A program made the translations under genes and the position numbers. From DASWIP01 sp036397635 (GTDB lineage Bacteria; Actinomycetota; AC-67), in the NCBI GenBank assembly GCA_036397635.1, contig DASWIP010000031.1, positions 8,597-72,596 of the forward strand: a DNA stretch of 64,000 nt, read 5' to 3'. Of the stretch, positions 33,157 through 42,824 are shown in pieces. The notes below the pieces were generated by a model that worked only from the letters and a program-made list of their open reading frames with translations, was not told where the DNA came from and did not search any database. Each line of letters starts with the position of its first letter. The stretch's first letter is position 1.

Positions 33157-34755
33157 ATGAATGACCGACTGGATCGAGTCTTCAAGCATCCCATATTCAA
33201 CCACCCGCAGACGCTCCGGGTCCTGACGATCGCCATCTCCGTCACCCTCGTCAGCGGCGTGGCGATGATCGGTCCCGTCGGCGGTCGCGGCGATGATCCC
33301 CGCGACAACGAAGGGGCGTTCGTCGTCGACGACGACGTTATCCCGGGGACGACGGCCAGCCTGTCGCCCGGCGCGACCCCATCGCTGAGCGGATCCGGGA
33401 CGCCGGTTACACCGGGGCAAGGATCGACACCCGGCTTCATCATCCCAGGTGGCGGGAAGCCATCGATCCCGCCCTCGAAGATCCCGAGCTTCGGACTTCG
33501 CACCCAAGGCATCACCGCCGACGCGGTGAAGATCGGCATCTCGTACAACGTCGCTTCGTGCGGCGACGCGGCGGTGCTCGAAGCGATGCTGGGGCCCACG
33601 ACGGCGGGTGATCTGGAGAAGTCGATCAACACGTTCGCGCGCCACATCAACGACACGGGCGGGCTCGGCGGGAAGAAGTACCAGCCGATCATCGTGGACG
33701 ATGGCGGTGCCGGCTGCCCGGCGAAGAACATCTCGGCAGCGATCAAGATGGCAGAAGAGGAAAAGGTCTTCATGGCCATCCCGGGGCTGCACGTCGAATC
33801 CGACTACATCATGAAGCACTACAAGATCCCCGTGTTCGGGGGCCGCGAGGATCCCGACTCGCTCGGCCGGTACGGCCCCAACGGCCTGCAGATCCTCGAA
33901 CCTCTCGAGCCGACATTCGAGGCGTGGGCGAGCTTCGGCCGGTACTACCTCAACGGACAGGATAAGAAGCCGTGCCTGATCCGGATCGAAAGCGGCGCGG
34001 CCGGCGACTTCGACACCGCGGAGCGGATCCTCAAGCAGAAGATGTCGAAGTACGGGCTGACGTTCGCCGACCGGATCTGGGTGTTCAAAGACGACGTTTC
34101 GACCGCGCAGCAACAGTCCAATTCGATCGCGGCTGCGGCCAAGGGCAAAGGTTGCGATCAGGTGTACTACCTCGCAGGCAACCCGATCGGCCTGATCTTC
34201 TTCACCGACGCTGCCACCCAGAACGGGTGGTTCCCGACCTGGACCTTCACCAGCATGGTGATCCTCACCGACGACGACGCGATCGGGAACCTGATGGATC
34301 CCGTGCAGTGGGAGAACGCCATCGGCCTTTCCTACCGCGTGCCGGCCGGGCAGCATCGCGATGAGGGGAATTGCAAGCGGATCTACGAGCGCTACAACGG
34401 CAACGACGGGCAGAGCGATTCCGCCGCGGTGAAGCTGGCGTGCGCGACGATCCTGCCCACCGCGGAGATGATGCGCCGTGCGATCCAACTCACCGGCACG
34501 CTGACCGCCGATACGCTGTTGCTCGGCGCCGACGCGATCGACAACGACTTCTTCTTCGACGCGACCGTCCCCCTCGACTGGCGGTACCCGAACATCAACG
34601 GTCCGTTCAAGACCCGCGGTTTCAGCCACTACACCGTTGTGGACTGGAGCTCGTCGCAGAAGCGCTACACGTTCCCGAAGTACCCCTGTTACTACAAGGT
34701 CTTCGAGGCCCAGAACGGCGGCTGCGAGAACCTCACGAAGTACTACAAGAAGTAG
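33157..34755 (+). CDS. ABC transporter substrate-binding protein (branched-chain amino acid type)
   Basis: A protein of 532 residues. The N-terminus has a single hydrophobic segment (about 22-42) acting as anchor instead of a lipobox, then a long Pro/Ser/Thr/Gly linker (about 60-110), then a type I periplasmic-binding fold beginning at ITADAVKIGISYN with NDTGGLGGKKYQPIIVDDGG and CLIRIESGAAGDFDTAE. It is the outer receptor of the Liv-type importer encoded around it. Size and extra cysteines set it apart from plain LivJ, so the ligand may be something other than amino acids, as often found in this family. Own operator-like dyad (site E) upstream. Confidence 0.88.
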   Translation: MNDRLDRVFKHPIFNHPQTLRVLTIAISVTLVSGVAMIGPVGGRGDDPRDNEGAFVVDDDVIPGTTASLSPGATPSLSGSGTPVTPGQGSTPGFIIPGGGKPSIPPSKIPSFGLRTQGITADAVKIGISYNVASCGDAAVLEAMLGPTTAGDLEKSINTFARHINDTGGLGGKKYQPIIVDDGGAGCPAKNISAAIKMAEEEKVFMAIPGLHVESDYIMKHYKIPVFGGREDPDSLGRYGPNGLQILEPLEPTFEAWASFGRYYLNGQDKKPCLIRIESGAAGDFDTAERILKQKMSKYGLTFADRIWVFKDDVSTAQQQSNSIAAAAKGKGCDQVYYLAGNPIGLIFFTDAATQNGWFPTWTFTSMVILTDDDAIGNLMDPVQWENAIGLSYRVPAGQHRDEGNCKRIYERYNGNDGQSDSAAVKLACATILPTAEMMRRAIQLTGTLTADTLLLGADAIDNDFFFDATVPLDWRYPNINGPFKTRGFSHYTVVDWSSSQKRYTFPKYPCYYKVFEAQNGGCENLTKYYKK

Positions 34756-34758
34756 CCG

Positions 34759-36021
34759 ATGAGCGAGCGTCTCGCCCTCGACGGAGGAACCCCGGTCCGC
34801 CGCCAGCCCCTGTCGATGGGCAAGGGTGTCGCGTTCCTCGGCGACGAGGAGCGGGCGGCGGTGATGGCGGTGCTGGAGAGCCGCAGCCTGTTCCGCTACT
34901 ACGGGCCCGACCTGCAGGAGACCGTCGCCGGGTTCGAACGAGACGCAGGGGCGTATCTGGGTGCCGCGCACGCCGTCGCGACGTCCAGCGGGACGGCGGC
35001 GCTTCGTGTCGCGCTTGCCGCGCTGGGGATCGGGTGCGGTGACGAGGTCATCGTCCCGGCGTTCACCTTCATCGCGACGGTCAATGCGGTCGTGCTCGCC
35101 GGTGCCGTCCCGGTTTTCGCCGAGGTCGACGAGACGCTGGGCCTCGACGCTGCGGCAGTCGAGGCGGGCGTGACCGAACGGACCGTGGCGGTCATCCCCG
35201 TCCATCTCGAGAACGTCGCCTGCGACATGGACCCCCTGCTGAAGATCGCCGAGCAGCGCTCACTCGCCGTCCTCGAAGACACGGCCCAGTCGATGGGCGC
35301 GACGTATCACGGGCGCGCGCTCGGCACGCTCGGCGACATCGGCGCGTTCTCGCTCCAGCTCGAGAAGAACATCACCGCGGGCGAGGGCGGCCTCATCGTC
35401 ACCGACGACGAGGCGCTGTGGATCCGGGCTGCTCGGTATCAGGATCAGGGCGGTCAGTTCGTGACCGGCCACGGCGGCAGCCGCGGTGCGGAACTCGACG
35501 AGCCGTTCGTCGGGGAGAATCTTCGCATGACCGAGATCGCCGGCGCGATCGCCGGCGCGCAGCTCACGAAGCTTCCGTCGATCCTCGGTGCGATGCGCCG
35601 GAACAGAGCGGCCATCGAGGCTGCGGTCGGTGTGATCGATGGGATGCAGGCGCGCCGCAGTCCCGATCCCGACGGCGACGGCGCGTCGAGCATCACGTGG
35701 TTCCTCCCCGACGCCGCGCTCGCCGCCCGGTTCGCCGACGCCTTGCGTGCCGAGGGGATCCCATCGGCGCAGATCTACGATGGCCGGCCCGTGTATGCGA
35801 CGCCATCCATCCTCGGCCGGCGGACCGCGAGCGGGAAGGGTGGTCCCTGGAACTGCGCCGAGCATCCCACCGACGTCGTGTACCGGCTCGGGATGTGCCC
35901 GCGAACCGAGGCCCTCGTCGCGCGCTCGGCATCCGTCGGGATCGGCGCGCGCTGGAACGAAGACGATGCTCGTGACGTCGCGGCGGCGGTGCAGAAGGTC
36001 GCGTCGGTGCTCCTCGGATGA
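34759..36021 (+). CDS. DegT/DnrJ/EryC1/StrS-family aminotransferase
   Basis: A protein of 420 residues, 3 bases behind the binding-protein gene. PLP-fold markers: TSSGTAALRVALAALGIG, IVPAFTFIATVNAVV, EDTAQSMGATYHGRALG and the Schiff-base lysine in FSLQLEKNITAGEGG. Members transfer amino groups to or from keto-sugars. Paired with a Gfo/Idh/MocA dehydrogenase (4-base overlap), it could interconvert an amino-sugar and keto-sugar. In this locus, which otherwise looks catabolic, it may run in the deaminating direction; that is inference. Confidence 0.9.
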   Translation: MSERLALDGGTPVRRQPLSMGKGVAFLGDEERAAVMAVLESRSLFRYYGPDLQETVAGFERDAGAYLGAAHAVATSSGTAALRVALAALGIGCGDEVIVPAFTFIATVNAVVLAGAVPVFAEVDETLGLDAAAVEAGVTERTVAVIPVHLENVACDMDPLLKIAEQRSLAVLEDTAQSMGATYHGRALGTLGDIGAFSLQLEKNITAGEGGLIVTDDEALWIRAARYQDQGGQFVTGHGGSRGAELDEPFVGENLRMTEIAGAIAGAQLTKLPSILGAMRRNRAAIEAAVGVIDGMQARRSPDPDGDGASSITWFLPDAALAARFADALRAEGIPSAQIYDGRPVYATPSILGRRTASGKGGPWNCAEHPTDVVYRLGMCPRTEALVARSASVGIGARWNEDDARDVAAAVQKVASVLLG

Positions 36022-36992
36022 GCCTGCGCGTCGCCGTCATCGGCTGCGGCGCCGCCGCCCGGCGGCTGCATCTCCCCGCGATGCGCGACGCCGGCGCCGA
36101 CGTGGTGGCGTTCGCCAGCGGCTCGCGCGCGTCCGCGTCCGCGGCGGCGGCGGACTGGGGCGGCGGCATCGTTTACGACGACTGGCGTACGGCCATCGAA
36201 GCTGCCGGCGTCGATGCCGTCGATATCTGTACGCCGAACCATCTGCACGCCGAGATCGCCATCGCGGCCGCGCGGGCCGGCAAGCACGTGCTCGTCGAGA
36301 AGCCGATCGCGCCGACGCTGGCAGAGGCCGACGCGATGATCGACGCTGCGGCCGACGCGGGCGTGGTGCTGATGGTCGCGCACAGCGCGCGCTACGCGCC
36401 GCCGGTGCGCGCGATCCTCGCGGCGGTGCGCGCGGGCGCGATCGGAACGGTGCGATCCGCGCGCGCCGTTCTGCGCAACGAGGGCCCCGAGGTGTGGTCG
36501 CCGGACTCGACGTGGTTCACGGACCCGGCGCGCAGCGGGGGCGGAGCGCTGCTCGACCTGGGTGTGCACGTCGCAGATCTGCTGCGCGCGGTGTTCGAGC
36601 GCGATGCGCTCGAGGTGACCGCGATGTGCCGGCCGGAGGCGCCTGCAGAGCTCGAGGCGCATGCGGTCATCCGCTTCGAGGATGACGCCTTGGCGACGAT
36701 GCAGGTTGGTTGGGATTCCGGTAGCGGACCCGACGTCGTGGTCGAGGTCGCCGGTGAGGCGGGCGTGATCCGGTTCGACGGCGCGCGCGCCCCCGTGGTG
36801 CGAACCGCCGATCGCGAGAAGGACGTACCGCCCCAGGAGCCCGATGATGCCGTCGCTGCGTTCGCGCGCGCCGTCGCCGGACGGGAAGCCCCCGCGGTCA
36901 CCGGGGAAGACGGGCGCGCGGCGCTTTCCATCGTGATGGCTGCCTACTCGTCGGCGCGCACCTGCACGACGACGAAGGTCGACCGGAGGTAG
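36018..36992 (+). CDS. Gfo/Idh/MocA-family oxidoreductase
   Basis: A protein of 324 residues. Rossmann start RVAVIGCGAAARRLHLPAM, then DICTPNHLHAEIAIAAARAG and KHVLVEKPIAPTLAEADAMI with the family EKP lysine. The C-terminal sheet holds the DLGVHVADLLRAVF segment with the catalytic His. These enzymes oxidise or reduce sugar hydroxyls with NAD(P). Overlaps the aminotransferase by 4 bases and precedes the permease by 4 bases, so the pair is built into the transporter operon. Confidence 0.9.
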   Translation: MSLRVAVIGCGAAARRLHLPAMRDAGADVVAFASGSRASASAAAADWGGGIVYDDWRTAIEAAGVDAVDICTPNHLHAEIAIAAARAGKHVLVEKPIAPTLAEADAMIDAAADAGVVLMVAHSARYAPPVRAILAAVRAGAIGTVRSARAVLRNEGPEVWSPDSTWFTDPARSGGGALLDLGVHVADLLRAVFERDALEVTAMCRPEAPAELEAHAVIRFEDDALATMQVGWDSGSGPDVVVEVAGEAGVIRFDGARAPVVRTADREKDVPPQEPDDAVAAFARAVAGREAPAVTGEDGRAALSIVMAAYSSARTCTTTKVDRR

Positions 36993-36996
36993 GTCC

Positions 36997-38991
36997 GTGG
37001 ACATCGTCGTGCTCGGACTCGTCATCGGGATGGCCAACGCGCTGCTCGCGGTGGGTCTGGTGCTCATCCACAAGGCTAACCGCGTGATCAACCTGGCCCA
37101 CGGTGAACTGGGCGCCTTCACGGTCGCGATGATGCTGTCGCTGACCCGCGTCGCGCACCTCAACTACTGGCTGGCGCTGCTCTGCAGCCTCGCCGGAACG
37201 GTTTTGCTGACCGCGATGATCGAGCGCACGGTTCTTCGCCGGCTGTTCCGCAGCCCGCGATTGATCATGCTCATCGCCACGATCGGCGTCGCCCAACTGG
37301 TCATCGTGCTGCGGCTCGTGCTGCCGAAGCCGAGGACGGCGCTTGGTGATTCGATCCTCGCCGGCGGCGGATCGCAGTTCCCGGTGCCCTTCCAGATGGA
37401 CCCGATCCCCTTCGGCCGGATCGTGCTCGGGCCGGCGCACTTCATGGCGCTGGTCGCCGGACCCCTGCTCGCGATCGGGCTCCTGCTGTTCCTGAAGCGG
37501 TCCTCCTATGGGATCGCGCTTCGCGCTGCCGCCGAGAACGCGCCGCGCGCGCAGCTGCTCGGTATCCCGGTCCGCCGGGTGTCGACCCTGGCCTGGGTAC
37601 TGGCAGGCCTGCTCTCCGGCGTCGCAGCGGTGCTGCTCGCGCCGATCATCGGCTTCTCGGCGACCGAGGCGGTGGGGTTGCCGCTGCTGATGCGCGGCTT
37701 GGCCGCCGCGACCGTCGCGCGCATGGAGTCCGTCGGGATCGCGTTCGTGGGCGGCCTCGCGCTCGGTGTCGCGGATCAGGTCGTGTTCTTCACCACGGGG
37801 CGGAGCGACCTGACGGATCTGGTTCTGTTCATCGTGATCCTGCTCGCGCTGCTGCCCAGGCGCGCGCTTCAGCGTCGCACGGTCGCGGCGGAGGAGTCGT
37901 CGTGGGACGTCGCCGACCCGGTACGGCCGTTGCCGATCGAGCTCGCCTCGCATCCGCGGTGGCGCGCGCTCAGCCGTACGGCGCTTGCCCTCGGCGTGCT
38001 TGCGATCGGCGCCGGGCCGTTCCTGCTGCAGCCGTCGGCGACGTTCTTCCTCTCGACCGTGTTCCTGGTCGGCGCGGTCGCCGTGTCGATGACGGTGCTG
38101 ACCGGCTGGGCCGGGCAGATGTCGATCGGGCAATGGGCCCTGGCCGGTGCCGGCGGCGTGATCGGATCCAAGCTCGTCGGCACGATGGGATGGCCCTTCT
38201 GGCCGTCGCTCCTCGTCGCGGCGCTGCTTGGCATGGTGCTCGCCGTCGCGATCGGGTTGCCGGCGCTGCGGCTCGAGGGCACATCGCTCGCGGTCGTCAC
38301 CCTCGGGTTCGCGGTCGTTTCTGCATCCTGGCTGTTCCAACAAGATTGGTTCGGCGGCGACGGATTCATGCCCAAGCCCGACTATCTCTCGACGCGGTGG
38401 TACTACGCCGTCGCGATCGTGTTCCTGGCGCTGACGATGCTCGCCGCGCGCGCGCTGCAGCGAAGCAGGTTCGGGCGGAACACGGTCGCGGTTCGCGACA
38501 ACCCGCGGCAGGCAGCATCGTTCGGCGTGGCGATCGTGCGCACCAAGCTCACGGCGTTCGCGGTATCGGGTGCGATCGCGGCGGCGGCCGGGTTCCTGTG
38601 GGCCGCGGGGATCGGGATCGCCGACGCGTCGGTCTTCCCGCCGGTCCGGTCGCTCTCCATCGTCGCCGCGGTCGTCATCGGCGGGCTCGGCTCGGTCCCC
38701 GGGGCGGTGCTCGGCGCGTTCTATCTGCAGGCGATCCCGTACTTCGGCGCGTCGATCTCGCCGTACATCGGGTTGCTCACGACCGGGTTCGGTCTGTTGA
38801 TCCTCCTGATCTTCTTCCCCGGGGGGCTCGCCCGGCTGGTTCAGACGGGACGCGATCTGCTCGCTCGTGCCGTCACCGGGATCGATCCGCGACCACAGGG
38901 TCGCGTGGCCGATGAGGATGCGCTCAGCGCTGCCAGCGAAGGGCTGGTCCCCGATGGCGTCGCGCCCGAGCCGGTGGGGACGAGGGTGTGA
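36997..38991 (+). CDS. Fused Liv permease (LivH-LivM in one chain)
   Basis: A protein of 664 residues from GTG 36997. First half (about 1-300) is LivH-like: INLAHGELGAFTVAMM, SYGIALRAAAENAPRAQLLG and AWVLAGLLSGVAAVLLAP. Second half (about 325-620) is LivM-like: GWAGQMSIGQWALAGAGGV, SLAVVTLGFAVV and KLTAFAVSGAIAAAAGFLWA. Both parts have the EAA-like loops that dock the two ATPases. Such fusions fix 1:1 stoichiometry and are known in several actinobacteria. Overlaps the MFS-LivF gene by 4 bases (GTGA). Confidence 0.9.
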   Translation: MDIVVLGLVIGMANALLAVGLVLIHKANRVINLAHGELGAFTVAMMLSLTRVAHLNYWLALLCSLAGTVLLTAMIERTVLRRLFRSPRLIMLIATIGVAQLVIVLRLVLPKPRTALGDSILAGGGSQFPVPFQMDPIPFGRIVLGPAHFMALVAGPLLAIGLLLFLKRSSYGIALRAAAENAPRAQLLGIPVRRVSTLAWVLAGLLSGVAAVLLAPIIGFSATEAVGLPLLMRGLAAATVARMESVGIAFVGGLALGVADQVVFFTTGRSDLTDLVLFIVILLALLPRRALQRRTVAAEESSWDVADPVRPLPIELASHPRWRALSRTALALGVLAIGAGPFLLQPSATFFLSTVFLVGAVAVSMTVLTGWAGQMSIGQWALAGAGGVIGSKLVGTMGWPFWPSLLVAALLGMVLAVAIGLPALRLEGTSLAVVTLGFAVVSASWLFQQDWFGGDGFMPKPDYLSTRWYYAVAIVFLALTMLAARALQRSRFGRNTVAVRDNPRQAASFGVAIVRTKLTAFAVSGAIAAAAGFLWAAGIGIADASVFPPVRSLSIVAAVVIGGLGSVPGAVLGAFYLQAIPYFGASISPYIGLLTTGFGLLILLIFFPGGLARLVQTGRDLLARAVTGIDPRPQGRVADEDALSAASEGLVPDGVAPEPVGTRV

Positions 38992-41030
38992 GCTTGCGGC
39001 CCCCGCTCTCGCCGCGGACGTGGATCCCGCGGCTGCGCGCGTATCTCAACGGCGAGGCGCTGTTCCCGATCCTGGTGCTGTTCGCGCTCAACGCGGTCGA
39101 CGAGTTCGATAGCCGGACCTTCGATGTGCTGGGGCCCGAGATCGCCGAGGACTTCGGCGTCGGGGTCGGCGCCTTCGGATCGATCGCGGTGCTGGTGCTG
39201 CTGCTCGTGCCCCTGGTCGCGGTGCCGGTCTCGTACCTGGCCGACCGGTGGCGCCGGATGCCGCTGGCGATCGGCGGTGCGGCGGCGTGGGGCGCCTTCT
39301 CGCTGGCGACGGGCCTCGCGCCGATCCTGCCGCTGCTGATCCTGTCCCGGGTGGGGTCGGGCTTCGGGAAGGTCGTCAACCAGCCGGTGCACGGGGCGCT
39401 CATCTCGGAGTTCTACTCGCCGCGCACGCGCGCGAAAGCGTTCGGGATCCACTCGCTGGCCAACATCGGCGGCGCGGCGGTCGCGGCCGTGCTCGGCGGC
39501 GTCATCGCGCAGGTGTTCGGCTGGCGGACCGCGTTCTTCGTGCTGACGATCCCGACGGTCGCGGCGATCCTGATCGCGTTGCGGCTGCGCGAGCCGCCCC
39601 GCGGCCGCTTCGAGGTCACCGAAACGCCGGCCGCGCCCCCGTTGCGCCAGACGATCCGCCGGCTGTGGGCCATCCGCTCGCTGCGTTACCAGTGGATCGG
39701 ACTCGCCTACACGACCGGATCGACGCTGGGCATCGGCGTGCTCGTGCCGTTCTTCCTGGAGGAGGACTTCGGGGTTGAGCCGGGCTTGCGGGGCGTGCTG
39801 ATCGGCGTCGGGACGGCGATCTCGGCTGTCGCCGTGCTCATCGGCACGGCGGTCGCGCAGAATCGGATCAACGAGCGGCCCAGCGAAGGACTGCGGCTGC
39901 TGTGCTTCAGCGGCATCGCTGCCGGCGTGGCGCTGTTCGGGATGGCGGTCGCACCGTCGCTGGCGCTCATCGTGCTGTTCCTGTGGATCATCATGGCCAT
40001 CTTCGCGTTCGTCGCACCAGGCCTGCTGTCGATCACGGCGATCGTGTCGCCCCCGGAGATCCGATCGTCGGCGTTCGCGCTCGGCGGGTTCATCGCCCTC
40101 GCGGGCTCGGGGTTCTCGCTGATCGGCTTCGCGATCGGCGACCAGGTGAGCATGCGGCTTGCGATCGGCATCATGGCCCCGGTGTTCCTGCGCGGTGTCG
40201 GCTACTTCTTCAAGGCCGCCGGGTATCTCGACGATGACGTCGAGAGACTCGATCCCGCGCATGCGCAGAAGGCGGGCGGCGAGAGCGGCCCTGTGCTGCT
40301 CGAGACCAAGGGGCTCATGGTGTCCTTCGACGGCGTCCGCGTCCTGTTCGGCGTGAACCTCGAGATCCGGCGAGGCGAGGTCGTCGCGCTGCTCGGCACG
40401 AACGGTGCCGGGAAGTCCACCACGCTGAACGCGATCAGCGGCATCGTCGAGCCGGAGGCCGGCAACGTGTGGTTCGAGGGTGAGGCGATCGTCGGCGAGT
40501 CGCCCGAGCAGACGGTCAAGAGGGGCATCGTGCAGGTGCCGGGCGGGCGCGGCGTCTTCCCCGGGCTGACGGTCGAGGAGAACCTGCGCATGGGCGCGTT
40601 CCTCATCCGGCGCGACCGCGCGCTGGTTCAGCGGCGCCTGGACGAGGTGTTCGGTCTGTTCCCCAGACTCGCGGAGCGGCGCGGGCAGCGCGCCGGGTCG
40701 CTGTCCGGCGGCGAGCGCCAGATGCTGACGCTCGCCCAGTCGTTCCTGCTGCGGCCGACGCTGCTGCTGATCGACGAGCTTTCCCTCGGCCTCGCCCCGA
40801 CCGTGGTCGAGGAGCTGCTCGGCGCCGTGCGCACGATGAACCAGGAGGGGACGACGATCGTCATCGTGGAGCAGTCGGTTAACATCGCGCTCAACCTGGC
40901 CGACCGCGCCTACTTCATGGAGAAGGGCGAGGTTCGGTTCTCGGGGCCGACCGCCGAGCTGCTGCAGCGGCAGGACCTGCTGCGCTCGGTCTTCCTCGAG
41001 GGAGCAGGCAGGTCGGTCGCGCGCACGTGA
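38988..41030 (+). CDS. MFS transporter fused to LivF ABC ATPase
   Basis: A protein of 680 residues. Residues about 20-415 are a 12-helix MFS permease (VLVLLLVPLVAVPVSYLADR with the loop motif ADRWRRMP, LSRVGSGFGKVVNQPVHGAL, FGWRTAFFVLTIPTVAAILI). Residues about 430-670 are a LivF-type ATPase: Walker A LLGTNGAGKST, signature SLSGGERQMLTLAQSF, Walker B LLLIDELSLGLAP and switch VEQSVNIAL. The frame is continuous with no sign of an internal start. A secondary transporter joined to an ABC motor is unusual. The gene sits exactly where livF should be, so the ATPase must serve the Liv importer. Confidence 0.88.
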   Translation: MSLRPPLSPRTWIPRLRAYLNGEALFPILVLFALNAVDEFDSRTFDVLGPEIAEDFGVGVGAFGSIAVLVLLLVPLVAVPVSYLADRWRRMPLAIGGAAAWGAFSLATGLAPILPLLILSRVGSGFGKVVNQPVHGALISEFYSPRTRAKAFGIHSLANIGGAAVAAVLGGVIAQVFGWRTAFFVLTIPTVAAILIALRLREPPRGRFEVTETPAAPPLRQTIRRLWAIRSLRYQWIGLAYTTGSTLGIGVLVPFFLEEDFGVEPGLRGVLIGVGTAISAVAVLIGTAVAQNRINERPSEGLRLLCFSGIAAGVALFGMAVAPSLALIVLFLWIIMAIFAFVAPGLLSITAIVSPPEIRSSAFALGGFIALAGSGFSLIGFAIGDQVSMRLAIGIMAPVFLRGVGYFFKAAGYLDDDVERLDPAHAQKAGGESGPVLLETKGLMVSFDGVRVLFGVNLEIRRGEVVALLGTNGAGKSTTLNAISGIVEPEAGNVWFEGEAIVGESPEQTVKRGIVQVPGGRGVFPGLTVEENLRMGAFLIRRDRALVQRRLDEVFGLFPRLAERRGQRAGSLSGGERQMLTLAQSFLLRPTLLLIDELSLGLAPTVVEELLGAVRTMNQEGTTIVIVEQSVNIALNLADRAYFMEKGEVRFSGPTAELLQRQDLLRSVFLEGAGRSVART

Positions 41031-41779
41031 GCGCGCGCGCGAACGCGGGCGAGCTGATCGCCCGCGGCGACGCGGTGCTCCTCGACGTGGACGGGGTCAT
41101 CTGCCTGGAAGACGAGCCGATCGCCGGCGCCGCGGAGGCCGTCGCGTCGCTTCGCTCGCGCGTGCCGCTGCTGGTTGCGGTGACCAACGATTCGCGGCGC
41201 ACGCGCGTCCGGCAGCACGAGCGTCTCGCGCGCGTAGGCCTGACAGGCGCGCGGGTGGCGACGGCGATCGACGCGCTGGCCGCTGAGCTGCTCGCGCAAC
41301 GGCACTGTGTCGTCGCGGCGTGCGGCACGCCGTCGTTGACCGCTGATCTGAGACGTCTGGGCGTCGACGTCGACCCCACGCGCGCGACGGCGCTCGCGAT
41401 CGGGGCTGCCGCGAACCCGTCCGCGGTCGCCGACGGACGCGCGATGCTCGCGCGCGGGCTGCCGGCGTTCGCCGCGAACGCCGACCTTTCGATCCCGACG
41501 CTGGAGGGGCGCGTGCCCGACACCGGCGCGGTGGTTGCTGCCTTGGGCTGTCTGCCAACCTTCTGCGGGAAGCCGAACGAGCCCATGAGCCGGATCGTGC
41601 ATGCGCTGATCGGCGACGCCGCCCGCGTCGTGGTGATCGGCGACGGGATCGACACGGATCTCGCGTGGGCGCGCGCGGAAGGCTGGGCGTCGATCTACAT
41701 CGGCGAGGGCGAGGGCGGGGACGTGGATGCCGACGCAGTCGTGCCTTCGATCGCGGCGCTTGCTACAGCAACGCCCTGA
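41027..41779 (+). CDS. HAD-IIA sugar phosphatase (NagD-like)
   Basis: A protein of 250 residues, overlapping the MFS-LivF gene by 4 bases. HAD motifs: LLDVDGVIC (nucleophile Asp), VTNDSRRTR, CGKPNEPM and VVVIGDGIDTDLAWARAEGW. NagD-type enzymes dephosphorylate nucleotides and sugar phosphates and often sit in N-acetylglucosamine operons. The 3' end overlaps the convergent nagA gene by 17 bases. Confidence 0.88.
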   Translation: MSARANAGELIARGDAVLLDVDGVICLEDEPIAGAAEAVASLRSRVPLLVAVTNDSRRTRVRQHERLARVGLTGARVATAIDALAAELLAQRHCVVAACGTPSLTADLRRLGVDVDPTRATALAIGAAANPSAVADGRAMLARGLPAFAANADLSIPTLEGRVPDTGAVVAALGCLPTFCGKPNEPMSRIVHALIGDAARVVVIGDGIDTDLAWARAEGWASIYIGEGEGGDVDADAVVPSIAALATATP

Positions 41780-42824
41780 GATCGTCGCTCGCGGAGGCGA
41801 CCTCGCCCCCCCGGATGCATCCCGCCACTTTCAGCTCGGCGTCCCAGATCGCGAGGTCGGCGCGCGCGCCGGGCGCCAGCGTCCCGCGATCGGCGGCCTC
41901 AAGCAGCGCGGCCGGCGCGGCAGAGGCCATGCGCGCGGCCTCCTCGATGCCCAGCCCGTGCACGCGCGCGATCCGGCCGACGCCGTCGGCGAGGGTCGCG
42001 GCCGAGCCCGCGAGCACGCCGGCCGGCGGGCGACGATCGGGGGCGGCGTCGGGGTCGGGGGCGGCGTCGCTGACCAGGAAGACGCGCGGCCCCGCGACGC
42101 GCAGCGCCAGCGCGAGGATCGCGTCGTGCAGGTGCACCCCATCGGCGATCAGGGCGACGCGCCCGCGCTCGTCCAGCAGGTACGCGAGTGCGGCACCGGG
42201 CGCGCGCTGATGCACGGGCGTCATCGCGTTGAACAGGTGCGTCGCGACGTCGATGCCGTCCTCGATCGCCTCGATCGCCTGCTCGTAGGTGGCGCCGGTG
42301 TGCCCGGCCGCCACGACGATGCCTCGCGCGATCGCCGCGGCTGCGTAAGCGCGCGCGCCGGGCACCTCCGGTGCGAGGGTGATCATGCGCACGCCCGGCA
42401 GTTCGAGCAGCGCGCGCGTCTGCGGGTCGTCGCCGCGGCGCAGGTGCTCGGGCGGATGCGCGCCCGGGTGCTCGGGGGACAGGACGGGTCCTTCCAGGTG
42501 CAGGCCGAGGAGGCCGGTGTCCGAGCCGTCGCGGGCGGCGGCGACTGCAGCGGCGAGCGCCGCGACGCGCGCGGGCTCGGATGACGGCACCGCGCAGAGC
42601 CACGAGGTCACCCCCGCGGCGGCGAGGCGCGCGTCCAGAGCCGGCAGGCACGCGGGGTTCCCGAGCGGGAACAGCTCGCCCAGCCCGTTGACCTGCAGGT
42701 CGATGAGCCCCGGCGTGATCGACCATCCTTCGGGGAGGTCCACGACCGGCCCGGCCGGCGGCGCGCTTAGGACGGGCCCGTCGATGCAGACGAGCCGGTT
42801 GGCGGCGCGCAGGCTCAGGCGCAT
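41763..42824 (-). CDS. nagA: N-acetylglucosamine-6-phosphate deacetylase
   Basis: A protein of 353 residues from ATG 42824. Markers match the E. coli enzyme layout: PGLIDLQVNGLGE, metal-binding GLHLEGPVL, AAGHTGATYEQA, VATHLFNAMTP, and the catalytic Asp in FLVSDAAPD. It removes acetate from GlcNAc-6-phosphate. It overlaps nagB by 10 bases and is transcribed after it; both start from the operator C region, divergent from the GH84 gene. Confidence 0.88.
   Translation of the reverse strand: MRLSLRAANRLVCIDGPVLSAPPAGPVVDLPEGWSITPGLIDLQVNGLGELFPLGNPACLPALDARLAAAGVTSWLCAVPSSEPARVAALAAAVAAARDGSDTGLLGLHLEGPVLSPEHPGAHPPEHLRRGDDPQTRALLELPGVRMITLAPEVPGARAYAAAAIARGIVVAAGHTGATYEQAIEAIEDGIDVATHLFNAMTPVHQRAPGAALAYLLDERGRVALIADGVHLHDAILALALRVAGPRVFLVSDAAPDPDAAPDRRPPAGVLAGSAATLADGVGRIARVHGLGIEEAARMASAAPAALLEAADRGTLAPGARADLAIWDAELKVAGCIRGGEVASASDDLRALL

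Noticed and set aside
30885..33779. 964-codon minus-strand open frame opposite the phosphoesterase and binding protein
   Set aside because: Shadow of the real plus-strand genes; composition is His/Arg/Pro-rich and lacks any recognisable fold.
41763..41779. 17-base convergent overlap of the NagD-like and nagA genes as an error
   Set aside because: Both C-termini look natural, and similar convergent overlap occurs at 44794-44825, so compact packing explains it.
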